Shown here piece after piece: positions 43,058 to 51,836 of a DNA stretch of 64,000 nt. The position numbers and the translations under genes are program-made. The DNA is from Methyloprofundus sedimenti (lineage in GTDB: Bacteria > Pseudomonadota > Gammaproteobacteria > Methylococcales > Methylomonadaceae): contig NZ_LPUF01000001.1 in assembly GCF_002072955.1 (NCBI RefSeq), positions 1,510,896-1,574,895 on the forward strand. Direction: 5' to 3'. The notes beneath the pieces are model-generated. The model was not told the DNA's origin and ran no database searches. It saw only the letters and a list, made by a program, of their open reading frames with translations. Position 1 is the stretch's first letter; each line of letters starts with the position of its first letter.

Positions 43058-44779
43058 TCAGTTACTCAATAATACGCCTATAATAATTGTCAGGATTAAA
43101 CAGACACCTTTCCAGAAAACCACTGGATTACGTTCCATCAGTGGCGGGCGGGTTTTATTTAAAAATTCTCTATTAGGGTGACGCAGATCAAATACAAACT
43201 CGGATAATTCCTGATAACGCTGGTATGGGTTTGGATGTAATACCTTTCTGAGTGCGTCATCAATCCACTCAGGAATATCGCGGTCATCATTAAGTAGGGT
43301 GCTATAGCTTAATTTATTTTGTGCCGCTTTAGTCCTGGATTTTGCTACTTGAGTTCCATAGGGTAGTCTGCCGGTTAACATTTGGTAACAAATAACGCCC
43401 AAAGAAAACATATCCGAGCGCACTGAGCCTGATTCTCCCAGAAAATATTCTGGTGCAGTATATTGAGCAGTACCGAGCAGATTGTTTTGTTCAATGGGCC
43501 TTGTCATTTCCATAATGCCGGCTACTCTAGTTGAACCAAAATCAATAATTTTGACCGTTCCCGTGCGGTCAATCATAATATTGTTGGGTCTTAAATCCTG
43601 ATGCAGCATTTCCAGACGGTGAAAAGCGCGTAATCCTTTGGCAATTTGTTCCACTATGCCACGCACTGATTCTATCTCCGGTTTTGGATGATCGATCATC
43701 CACTGAGCTAAGGTCTGGCCATCAATGAATTCCATGACGATATAGAGATAATGACGTTGCCGGGTCTGTAAGCACGGCTTGAGTACATGTGCATTATTTA
43801 TGCGTCTGGCGATCCACTCTTCCATCAAAAATCGTTCCAGATAAGCCGGGTCATCCCGAAGGTCAATGGAAGGCGCCTTTATGATGACTTGCGTATTGGT
43901 TGCATTATCCAACACCAGGTAAACGTGACTACGACTGCTGGCATGTATTTCTCTGATAATGGTGTAGCCATCAAAAGTCATCCTTGCTTCAAGTACGGGA
44001 GGAAACGGTAATCTGGTTAATTGCTGATAAATCTGATCGGAGCCCGGATCGGGTAGTTCATCAACTCTGATAATTTGCGTGGTGAGATTATCTGTACTGC
44101 CTCTTTTGTAGGCTTCTTCTACAATAATTTTAGCTGCCTTATCCAGATTATTTTGATGCTTATTTATCGCTTTGCTGATGAAATGATCAGCAGCATATTC
44201 ATAAACACCATCTGTCGCTAACAGGAAAATATCTCCCTTTTCCACGGGCAGGGTTTGATAATCAATTTCAATATGAGAATCGATACCTAAAGCACGGCTA
44301 AGGTAGCTTTTATCCGGCGAAACCCACAAGCGATGATCATGGGTCAATTGCTCTAAAGCATTACCGTTCAACCGATAGATACGGGTATCTCCCACATGAA
44401 AAATATGCGCCATTGTCGATTTGATAATGATGGCGCTGAATGTGCATACATAGCCCCGGTCTTTATTAAAACGGTATTGGCTTTGCCGAGTCTGTGCATG
44501 TAACCAGGAGTTGGTTGCAATCAGAACGCGTTGTGCAGATTTCTTTACTGACCAGGCTTCCGAGGTGCAAAAATAGTCTTCTAAAAAGCCTGTAATCGCC
44601 GCTTTACTGGCAATCTGGCTGACATCACTACTACTGATACCATCGGCAAGGGCAATGGCAATTCCTTTGGTCGTTAGCAGAGGTTCCTGCGGGATGCCGA
44701 TGCCATGGAAGTCCTGATTGACTTCCTTACGACCTTTGTCAGAGTATTGACCGGTGGCTATTTTTAATTGATTTGGCAT
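43058..44779 (-). CDS. PP2C phosphatase fused to Ser/Thr protein kinase, C-terminal membrane anchor
   Basis: 573 residues. Residues ~1-245 are a PP2C domain: NQDFHGIG, ALADGISSSDVSQIASKAA, HVGDTRIYRLNG, FLLATDGVYEY and GSTDNLTTQII supply the metal-binding Asp residues. Residues ~265-530 are a Hanks-type kinase: invariant Lys in VIIKAPS, HQDLRPNNIMIDRTG (HRD is HQD, with the catalytic Asp kept) and IIDFGSTRVAG (DFG kept). A single transmembrane helix ends the protein (~550-571). It probably writes and erases phosphorylation on the same targets. It is 60 bp downstream of the FNT transporter gene, the likeliest partner. Confidence 0.9.
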   Translation of the reverse strand: MPNQLKIATGQYSDKGRKEVNQDFHGIGIPQEPLLTTKGIAIALADGISSSDVSQIASKAAITGFLEDYFCTSEAWSVKKSAQRVLIATNSWLHAQTRQSQYRFNKDRGYVCTFSAIIIKSTMAHIFHVGDTRIYRLNGNALEQLTHDHRLWVSPDKSYLSRALGIDSHIEIDYQTLPVEKGDIFLLATDGVYEYAADHFISKAINKHQNNLDKAAKIIVEEAYKRGSTDNLTTQIIRVDELPDPGSDQIYQQLTRLPFPPVLEARMTFDGYTIIREIHASSRSHVYLVLDNATNTQVIIKAPSIDLRDDPAYLERFLMEEWIARRINNAHVLKPCLQTRQRHYLYIVMEFIDGQTLAQWMIDHPKPEIESVRGIVEQIAKGLRAFHRLEMLHQDLRPNNIMIDRTGTVKIIDFGSTRVAGIMEMTRPIEQNNLLGTAQYTAPEYFLGESGSVRSDMFSLGVICYQMLTGRLPYGTQVAKSRTKAAQNKLSYSTLLNDDRDIPEWIDDALRKVLHPNPYQRYQELSEFVFDLRHPNREFLNKTRPPLMERNPVVFWKGVCLILTIIIGVLLSN

Positions 44780-44839
44780 AATAAAAGTTTCAGCTCTTTG
44801 TGAGCTGATAATTCATTTACTTTGATAGCAAGCTTACCG

Positions 44840-45649
44840 TTATAAAGCACGTTGCGGGCTAGTTCTTACATGAGTGTAATACAAGGGTAATCCAACAAAT
44901 ACAAAGCCGCCGACTAAATTACCCAATACAGTAGGCAGTTCATTCCAGATTAAATAGTCTGCTACAGTAAACCCACCTCCCATAATCATTGAGAATGGGA
45001 ATAAGAACATATTTACAATTGAATGCTCAAAGCCCATATAAAAGAACAGCATAATGGGCATCCACATTGCCATCATTTTCCCCGTTGCGGAAGTAGAAAT
45101 CATCGCACCGACAACCCCCATAGAAACCATCCAGTTACACAGCATGCCGCGTATAAAAATCGTCATCCACCCAGAAATTCCGTATTGTTTATAACCCAAG
45201 GTTCTGGCTTCACCTATTTTTCCCACTTTTGCTGCGATGGCACCACCATCAGTGCTATAGCCATAAGTCAAAATAAAAGACATCATAAAAGCAACAGCCA
45301 GGGCACCTGCGAAATTACCAATAAACACTAATCCCCAGTTGCGCAATACCTGATTTACGGTGACCCCGGGCCTTTTATCAAGAAGAGCAAGCGGCACGAG
45401 CATAAAGACGCCAGTTAACAAGTCAAATTTCATTAGATATAACATAATGAATCCAACCGGGAAAAGCACTGCACCTAATAAAGGTGAGCCTGTTTTTACT
45501 GCGACAGTAATCGCAAATATAGCCGCAAGCGCTAACGTTGCTCCGGCCATGAACGCGCGAATCAAAGTGTCTTTAGTTGACATATAAACTTTAGATTCAC
45601 CAGCATCAACCATTTTGGTAACAAATTCGGTTGGTTCTAAATAAGACAT
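44840..45649 (-). CDS. Formate/nitrite transporter family protein (NirC/FocA-like)
   Basis: 269 residues with six transmembrane helices and the FNT pore signatures FAGALAVAFMMSF and MGFEHSIVNMFLFP (the conserved His-containing loop). FNT proteins are pentameric channels for formate, nitrite or hydrosulfide. The nitrate reductase and cyanase neighbours favour nitrite. First gene of a probable unit with the kinase/phosphatase and cynS. A sigma-54-like promoter lies ~82 bp upstream. Confidence 0.88.
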   Translation of the reverse strand: MSYLEPTEFVTKMVDAGESKVYMSTKDTLIRAFMAGATLALAAIFAITVAVKTGSPLLGAVLFPVGFIMLYLMKFDLLTGVFMLVPLALLDKRPGVTVNQVLRNWGLVFIGNFAGALAVAFMMSFILTYGYSTDGGAIAAKVGKIGEARTLGYKQYGISGWMTIFIRGMLCNWMVSMGVVGAMISTSATGKMMAMWMPIMLFFYMGFEHSIVNMFLFPFSMIMGGGFTVADYLIWNELPTVLGNLVGGFVFVGLPLYYTHVRTSPQRAL

Positions 45650-45730
45650 AATTATTTCTCTCTAAGATAGGGTTCAAAGTTTTTTTAAGGGGGAGTTATG
45701 TAAATCGCTTTTTACATATCACATGATCAA

Positions 45731-45746
45731 AGCAACAACTGTTCCA
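45731..45746 (-). promoter_or_regulatory. Sigma-54 promoter of the FNT transporter gene
   Basis: Minus-strand TGGAACAGTTGTTGCT fits the -24/-12 pattern: GG and GC are 10 bases apart, and TTGCT is the -12 consensus. It predicts a start near 45720 and a ~70-nt leader, which includes an 8-bp hairpin (TATGTAAA / TTTACATA). Confidence 0.5.
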
Positions 45747-45804
45747 AAAATAGCTAATATCTCGCTATAGTCATTGTTTTATTTTGCGCGGTACATTTTT
45801 TAAT

Positions 45805-45963
45805 CCTAGAAACCGCAGTTGAGTACGGATTTCGTGCTCAGATTTATCCACAAAATTGTGAAGCGGTGTATAGTCACCCAACAGGTGACAAGCGTTTACG
45901 ATCATTATATTTGTATATTCCGCCACTTATAGTGTTTTATAGCGTTCAACTGCGGTTTCCAGG
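45805..45963 (-). repeat. TIR mini-element (AACCGCAGTTGA), copy 2, inverted
   Basis: 159 bp, same terminal repeats and interior as 42287-42416 but in the opposite orientation and ~30 bp longer, with the extra bases near the CACAAAATTGTG palindrome. The two copies flank the cynS-kinase-FNT block. Confidence 0.75.
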
Positions 45964-46211
45964 TTAATAGAAGTACGGATGCTTTAGTATTTTTTACAAG
46001 ACTATTCTTGCCTGGAGTGCGATCTTTAAGTGCAGTATAAAAAATTTATGCACTTTTGTGGGGCAGTGCTAGTGGGCAGAGAGGAACTTAGCTGATTGAC
46101 TGGTTTTTTTGATTTTCTGCAACAACGGAGAGCAGGGATGTTAAATCACGTGAAAATTATTATTAATGAATATGAGAATTTGCTTTCCTGAATTTGGATT
46201 TCAGAGCAATA

Positions 46212-46845
46212 TCAAAAGTGATATTCAACACCAATCCAGCCATTGTTATTATGGACATTACGTGTTTCATAACTAAATTTTCGGTTGCCATGCTGCCAAC
46301 CGGCTTTTAGCGCAATTGCTTCAGTCATTTCATACAAAAATTCGATCTCTCCCTGATAAACATTTTCGTAGCTATCATGATGAATATCATTTTCATATGG
46401 GCTGGTATAATCATTATGTTCGTAATCAAAGATTATGTTCATGAACAGTTCAGGTAGTAGACGGAGCTTAAGTTCGGCTGATGCAAAATGATTGATATAG
46501 CCGATATCATCCTGATATTGGGCGGTTTGATCTTTATCGGTATAACCGCGTTCAAAATGATAGCCGACTAATAGCTCAATGTCAGGGGTAATAATCCACT
46601 CCAGGTGTGGACCAATGGTAAAAAACTGGGTATCACGATAGCTAAAAGGCTGGTTGTATAATCTGGCTCCATAGCGAACCAAAGCACGTAAAATAAGATG
46701 CTCAGTGAGCTCTTGTTCAAGATGTATTGCCAAAATATGATTGTTTAATTGTTCATCTACTTCGGTTTCATTATGTTCTTCTGAGCCGCTAAGGTGTTCT
46801 TCAGGTAGTGAATTCTTTCCTAAAAATAGCCCGGGAATAAAATCA
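46212..46845 (-). pseudogene. Outer-membrane beta-barrel protein gene, 3' part
   Basis: About 210 codons ending at a C-terminal Phe (VEYHF), with alternating strands rich in aromatic residues (LEWIITPDIELLVGYHFERGY, NIIFDYEHNDY), typical of an outer-membrane beta-barrel and its BAM signal. An ATG inside the IS30 end makes it look like an independent gene, but the frame continues exactly into the part at 49072-49466 once the IS30 (with one TCA) is removed. Confidence 0.85.
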
Positions 46846-46937
46846 CCCGAATTCATATAATAACTGCAACACCTCTTTAAAGGGTTAGATGGTATAGTTT
46901 CCGTCGACTAAAACCTGAAACTAAAAAGAGGTGCTCA

Positions 46938-47942
46938 ATGAACACGTTTAACCATCTAACCCAAGAGGAAAGATTTTACATTTATACGCAACTAAAACAA
47001 GGCGTTTCTAAGAATCAAATAGCCATCACATTGGGGCGTCATAAATCGACTATTGGACGTGAAATTACGCGTAATACAGGTCAGTGTGGTTATCGTTACA
47101 AGCAAGCTGAGAGAATAGCTAAACAACGCCATATTGATAAGCCCAAAAACATCAAGATGACGGCTGAGTTACAACAGATAATAACGCCTTTAATCAAAGA
47201 GAAATGGAGTTCTGACTGTATTTCAGGACGCTTAAAACAACAAGGTAAGGACTCCGTCAGTCATGAGACTATTTACCGTTATATTTTAGCTAACAAAGCA
47301 GCCGGTGGCGATTTGTATACTTATTTGAGGCATCAAGCCAAACCTTATCGTAAGCGATATGGAAAAAATGATTATCGCGGAACGATACCCAGCCGTGTTG
47401 ATATTGATGAGCGACCACAAGTGGTTGATGATAAAACGCGTTTAGGTGATTGGGAAGCAGATACTGTTATCGGTAAAGGACATAAAGGCGTATTGGTGAC
47501 GCTGACTGAACGGGTCTCAAAGCTCAACTTCGCCATCTCAATTGAGCGTAAAGAATCTGAACTAACGAAAGAGGCGATTATCAATGCTCTTGAGCCTTTT
47601 AAACGTTGGGTTCACACGATTACCTTTGATAATGGACGTGAGTTTTGTGGGCATGAAGCCATTGCAAAAACACTCGACTGCGGCACTTATTTTGCCAAAC
47701 CGTATCATTCGTGGCAACGAGGTTTAAATGAAAACCACAATGGCTTATTAAGGCAATACTTCCCTAAAAAAGAACCTTTGGATAAGGTAACTCAAGATGA
47801 GGTTGATAGTGCAATTACAGCACTTAATCATCGTCCAAGAAAAGGGTTAAATTACAGAACTCCATGGGAAGTATTTTGCCAAATAACGGGGGTTGATATA
47901 AATAATAGAAGTTACGCATTGACAGTCAATGTTAAACTATAA
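46938..47942 (+). CDS. IS30 family transposase, C-terminus replaced by nested insertion
   Basis: Identical to the 1230 copy for almost all of its length (catalytic GDWEADTVIG, TFDNGREF, NENHNGLL present). The last nine residues are replaced by eleven from the nested element's left end (NRSYALTVNVKL instead of KSQGVALIA). The DDE core is complete, so activity may remain, but the element's right end is now separated from the gene. Confidence 0.88.
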   Translation: MNTFNHLTQEERFYIYTQLKQGVSKNQIAITLGRHKSTIGREITRNTGQCGYRYKQAERIAKQRHIDKPKNIKMTAELQQIITPLIKEKWSSDCISGRLKQQGKDSVSHETIYRYILANKAAGGDLYTYLRHQAKPYRKRYGKNDYRGTIPSRVDIDERPQVVDDKTRLGDWEADTVIGKGHKGVLVTLTERVSKLNFAISIERKESELTKEAIINALEPFKRWVHTITFDNGREFCGHEAIAKTLDCGTYFAKPYHSWQRGLNENHNGLLRQYFPKKEPLDKVTQDEVDSAITALNHRPRKGLNYRTPWEVFCQITGVDINNRSYALTVNVKL

Positions 47943-49031
47943 TACAGAAAAATGCCGAATCCACTATAAATCTAGACCTTGATAAGAGAAATAACCCGCC
48001 CATCAACTGCTCGTTGTACTTTACCGATGTACATAGGATTTTTGTTAAGTGAGCCTAAACAGGCTAGCTGTTGCCGGCTAGGAGAAGTTATGTCAATTTC
48101 ACATGATAGCGTCAACCGATTTCTGAATCGTGAATCGTATACCGGGCGCGATTTATATAACGAAGCCAGTCCTACTTTGAATTTAAAGGGCGGAACCTTA
48201 AGTGTTGACGATAGCGTACTGGATAAGCCTCATAGTCAGTACATGGCTTTTGTCAGTCATTTTTGGTCAGGCAAGCATCACCGAGCGGTCAAAGGGATTA
48301 ACCTTGTTACTTTGTACTACACGGATACTCAAGGAAAACACCAACCTGTCAATTTTCGAGTGGTAGATAAAGCCGAAGGGAAAACAAAAAATGACTACTT
48401 TCTGGATATGCTTGCAGAGGTATTATCTTGGGGGCTTGAGCCAGGCTTTGTAACAGGAGATAGTTGGTACAGTTGCGTAAAAAATCTTAAACGGATTAGA
48501 AATCATCAGATAGGATTGCTCTTTGCGCTGGAAAGTAACCGCTTGGTTTCTGTTGAAGAAGGAACATGGGTTCAAGTTAAGCAACTAGAAGTTCCAGAGG
48601 AAGGCTTGGTCGTTTGGCTCAAAAATTTTGGGTACGTGAAATTATTTCGGACAAAGTTGAAAGACCAACTTCGCCATTATATAAGTGCACTACCTAATGA
48701 CGAGCAAACCAAGTCCTTTGGCAGTAGGGATTTTACCGAACAACATGATCGGCATTGGCAAATTGAGCAATATCATCGTGCAATTAAGCAAGTATGTAAC
48801 ATTGAGCGATTTCAGGTTCGCAGCAAAGGAGCCATTAAAAATCACCTTTTTGCTGCAATTTGTGGGTTTGTTCAATTACAAAAATTGAGCTTCGCAGAGG
48901 TCATTAGTAATTGCTATAGCGTGCAAAGAAATTTATTCAAAGATATCATGGCTTCATTTATTGAGACGTTTATGCCAAATATAAGCCATTTAAACCCAGA
49001 ATTTCAACCTGTCGTCAATGCGTAACTTCTA
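47906..49031 (+). mobile_element. IS701-like (IS4 superfamily) insertion sequence, copy 2
   Basis: 1126 bp with the TAGAAGTTACGCATTGAC inverted ends and a 5-bp AATAA duplication (47901-47905, 49032-49036). Same length as the copy at 13949 and encoding an identical protein. Target is the C-terminal codons of the IS30 transposase. Confidence 0.93.
47979..49025 (+). CDS. DDE transposase, IS701-like (second copy)
   Basis: 348 residues, identical to the protein at 14022, with the same TTG start and DDE motifs (SVDDSVLDK, TGDSWYSC, IEQYHRAIKQ). The identity points to very recent transposition, later than the IS30 insertion it sits in. Confidence 0.92.
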   Translation: MIREITRPSTARCTLPMYIGFLLSEPKQASCCRLGEVMSISHDSVNRFLNRESYTGRDLYNEASPTLNLKGGTLSVDDSVLDKPHSQYMAFVSHFWSGKHHRAVKGINLVTLYYTDTQGKHQPVNFRVVDKAEGKTKNDYFLDMLAEVLSWGLEPGFVTGDSWYSCVKNLKRIRNHQIGLLFALESNRLVSVEEGTWVQVKQLEVPEEGLVVWLKNFGYVKLFRTKLKDQLRHYISALPNDEQTKSFGSRDFTEQHDRHWQIEQYHRAIKQVCNIERFQVRSKGAIKNHLFAAICGFVQLQKLSFAEVISNCYSVQRNLFKDIMASFIETFMPNISHLNPEFQPVVNA

Positions 49032-49071
49032 AATAAATCACAGGGTGTTGCATTAATTGCTTGAATTCGCG

Positions 49072-49466
49072 TCATAATACAGTTTTAAATTTGTATTTTC
49101 AGCGAGTTCCTGTTCAATGGCAAACTGGAAAAAACCATGAGTGTAGTCTGAATGATCTTGAAAAATATATCCGCCAGCATCAAGAGACATTACAAATTCT
49201 CCCAGATTATTTTCAGTACCCCAGCTGATGTTGGCATTAGGTTCATAGACAAAATCAGAACCCTGGTCTGGCTCATCTACTATAGGTTGGGTAGGGTCCT
49301 CCTCTAATGAAAGACGGCGTGTGACTGAAAACAGGCCGACATCATCTGTATAGTAGGTACTTAAATCAAAACCTCCAGACCATTCGGCTTGTGCTGTATT
49401 GGACATTGCCAGGCAGCCAGCCAGTATTGATATTCGGCGGATAAGGGGGAAAATGTATGCCTGCAT
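49072..49466 (-). pseudogene. Outer-membrane beta-barrel protein gene, 5' part
   Basis: Begins with a signal peptide (residues ~1-27, cut near AQAEW) and barrel-like strands (WSGGFDLSTYYTDD, FVMSLDAGGYIF). It runs to ...LKLYYD where IS30 begins. Joined to 46212-46845 it would give a protein of ~340 residues. Of its original function only an outer-membrane location can be inferred. Confidence 0.85.
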
Positions 49467-49851
49467 AGTATTAGCGCTTCGTTATTAGCATAATCTTGAC
49501 GCTGAATTTGCAAATACAGTTCCGGAGAAATGTCTATTGTTTATGACGATAAATATCATACTTAATATCAATCGTAAAATCACCATATCCTAATATCAGG
49601 ATTATGCATATACCCCTTTGGCTATACTCAAGGCCTCGTTATTTCTGCAGACTTTTAGCAGGATTCCAGGTAGATAAGAAAATAGATTCCCGATAAAATA
49701 TTTCGGGAATGACCGGCTACTTTTTTAATATACTGAATTTAATGCTTTTATTCTATAGTAGCTGCAACTAATACGTAATCAGGAAAGCGAAAGGAACGAT
49801 GAGATTCGGTCAGGGTATTTATAACTGATATTGATATATACCTAGATGTTA
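49467..49851. other. 385-bp intergenic region with a hairpin
   Basis: ATTCCCGA (49686-49693) and TCGGGAAT (49703-49710) form a short hairpin that, read on the minus strand, is followed by T-rich sequence and so may terminate the SulP transcript. No gene seen. Confidence 0.45.
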
Positions 49852-51582
49852 TCAGGCACTAAGCTGTTCTACTGCATCAATCGTCTGAAAAAACACCAAA
49901 CCTGGGCTTAATTGATCAAGCAGATCAGTTTGATTCAGTTTATCAAGCACTGGGCCTTTGACTTCTGCTAAATGCAGTAGGATATGTTGTTTTTTTAACG
50001 TGTTAATGAGATTTTCCAGAGCTTCAAAAGCAGTACTATCAATATAGCTGACAGAAGAAAAAATTAATATGACATGTTTTAACTCTTTATTATTGAGAGT
50101 TTCCTCTTCTATAAAATCGATAATATAGCTGACATTCGCGAAGCTGATATTTTCATCGATTCTAATCAATAGTAGTTTTTTCCATGTTTCTACCTGATGA
50201 CGCTTTATATTCCTGAAATGTTGCGTCGCTTTTATGCGCCCTACAACTGCAATATGCGGATGGCTGGTGCGGCGTAAATAACATAATATGGTAATGATAA
50301 CGCCCAGGGCAATGCCTTTTTCAATGCCTAGTGCGAGTACTCCAAGCAAGGTAATTAATTCGGCAATACCATCGCCTGGATCATATTTCCAGGTGGTAAT
50401 GATTTTACGTAATTTTATTAGAGGAAAAATAGCGATGAGGATAACTGCGGCTAAAGCGGCTTTAGGCAGGTAGGTGAATTGTTCGGCAAAAAAGATAACC
50501 GTGATGCTGAGTAGTACCACGGCAATTAACATAGCCATTTGCGTGCGTGCACCGGCAGTGAAATTAACCATGGTACGACTAAACCCGCCCGCAACTGACA
50601 TGCCGCCCGAAAATGCTGTTGCCAGATTAGCAGCACCTAAGGCAATCAGTTCCTGATTAGGGTTGATCTTCTGGTTTCTTAAATTGGCGGTGACTTTGGC
50701 AATAGCGACGCTTTCAACATAGGCAATAATGGCGATAAAAGTAGCGCCGGGTAATAAGGCTTGCCATTGAGTGATGTTGCTGAAAAATGCAAAACTGATA
50801 TTTGGCAGGCCGGGTTGAATTTCACCGACAATAGAGACATTATGCAAGTCTGACAACTGATAAAATTTAACCAGTAAAGTGGTCATGATAACGGCTAATA
50901 AAGGTGCGCTTTTACTGAACCCGATGATCATGTTTGGTCTAACTTTAAATTGTTTAAGCAGCATTGCCAAAGGCGAGCCAAAGGACAGTAATAGCAAGAT
51001 ACTAAAAAGACTTAGTCCCACAGTATAGTGATTGAAGTGTTGAAAATAGTCGCCATAGCAGGCCAGGTCAAGGCCACATTGAGGTTTTGATAAACCGAGT
51101 AAGTGCGGAATCTGACTTAATACGATCAGTATTGCTGCGCCACTGGTAAATCCTGTTAGTACCGGGTGACTGATAAAATTTACTAGCCCCCCCATGCGTA
51201 GCATGGCCATGAATAATAAAATAAAACCACCTTCCGCAGCCAGGATAATGGCATTTTCAACAGTGCTGCCTAATTCTGTGATTTCTGGTGCAGTTAAAAC
51301 ACTGGCGATCATAATGGCGGCGATAGAAACAGGACCTACTGATAAAGTTTTGCTGGTGCCTAAAAGAGCGTAAATAAGTGGAGGCAGGATACTGGCATAT
51401 AAACCGACTTGTGGTGGAAGCCCAGCCAGCATTGCATAGGCAATGCCTTGGGGAAGCAACAAAATAGCTGTAATAATACCAGCAAAAATATCACCGCTCA
51501 GATCTTCCCGGGTGTAATTTTTTAACCAGACTGAGATAGTGAAGTATGTGTTAATCCATTTGCTGGTTTTTGGTAAAGCCAT
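49852..51582 (-). CDS. SulP family anion permease with STAS domain
   Basis: 576 residues. Ten to twelve transmembrane helices, including the SulP signature LPQGIAYAMLAGLPPQVGLYAS and GAANLATAFSGGMSVAGGFSRT, and a C-terminal STAS domain (~450-560, with VSYIDSTAFEALENL). Family members carry sulfate, bicarbonate or other anions. The upstream SQR and persulfide dioxygenase genes on the same strand make sulfate or related sulfur oxyanions the likeliest cargo. Confidence 0.88.
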   Translation of the reverse strand: MALPKTSKWINTYFTISVWLKNYTREDLSGDIFAGIITAILLLPQGIAYAMLAGLPPQVGLYASILPPLIYALLGTSKTLSVGPVSIAAIMIASVLTAPEITELGSTVENAIILAAEGGFILLFMAMLRMGGLVNFISHPVLTGFTSGAAILIVLSQIPHLLGLSKPQCGLDLACYGDYFQHFNHYTVGLSLFSILLLLSFGSPLAMLLKQFKVRPNMIIGFSKSAPLLAVIMTTLLVKFYQLSDLHNVSIVGEIQPGLPNISFAFFSNITQWQALLPGATFIAIIAYVESVAIAKVTANLRNQKINPNQELIALGAANLATAFSGGMSVAGGFSRTMVNFTAGARTQMAMLIAVVLLSITVIFFAEQFTYLPKAALAAVILIAIFPLIKLRKIITTWKYDPGDGIAELITLLGVLALGIEKGIALGVIITILCYLRRTSHPHIAVVGRIKATQHFRNIKRHQVETWKKLLLIRIDENISFANVSYIIDFIEEETLNNKELKHVILIFSSVSYIDSTAFEALENLINTLKKQHILLHLAEVKGPVLDKLNQTDLLDQLSPGLVFFQTIDAVEQLSA

Positions 51583-51676
51583 GAAAGTTATTATGATTGT
51601 TTGGGAAATGAGTAGTGCAGGTTTATTGATTACTGTGACACGTTAACTTTCGTTTGCAACAAAACAGCATCAAATC

Positions 51677-51744
51677 TGTAGGGCGGCTGTAGCTCGCTAA
51701 TGCCAGAGAGGGCATTTAAAGGCGGGCTTAAGCCGCGCCCTACA
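51677..51744. repeat. REP-like palindrome, GTAGGG/GGCTT family
   Basis: TGTAGGGCGGCTGTAGC with its complement GCTTAAGCCGCGCCCTACA. Diverged relative of 8992-9057, between the SulP and SQR genes. Confidence 0.6.
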
Positions 51745-51836
51745 CATAGTTATGTCCCATCTTAAAGTAGATCATCACCAAAGCTGGCTGATGACAAAAG
51801 ACAAGTTAGACTCGGGTATTATTGAATTCTCGCTGC

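Larger units (their letters stand above)
46846..49071 (+). mobile_element. IS30-family insertion sequence, copy 2, with nested IS701-like element
   Basis: Ends identical to copy 1, TCA duplication at 46843-46845 and 49072-49074. The 2226 bp equal 1095 (copy 1) plus 1126 (nested element) plus its 5-bp duplication. Inserted into the outer-membrane protein gene. Confidence 0.92.

Noticed and set aside
46212-46856. Independent 214-residue gene starting in the IS30 end
   Set aside because: The start codon lies in the IS30 terminal repeat; the frame is the tail of the disrupted outer-membrane gene.
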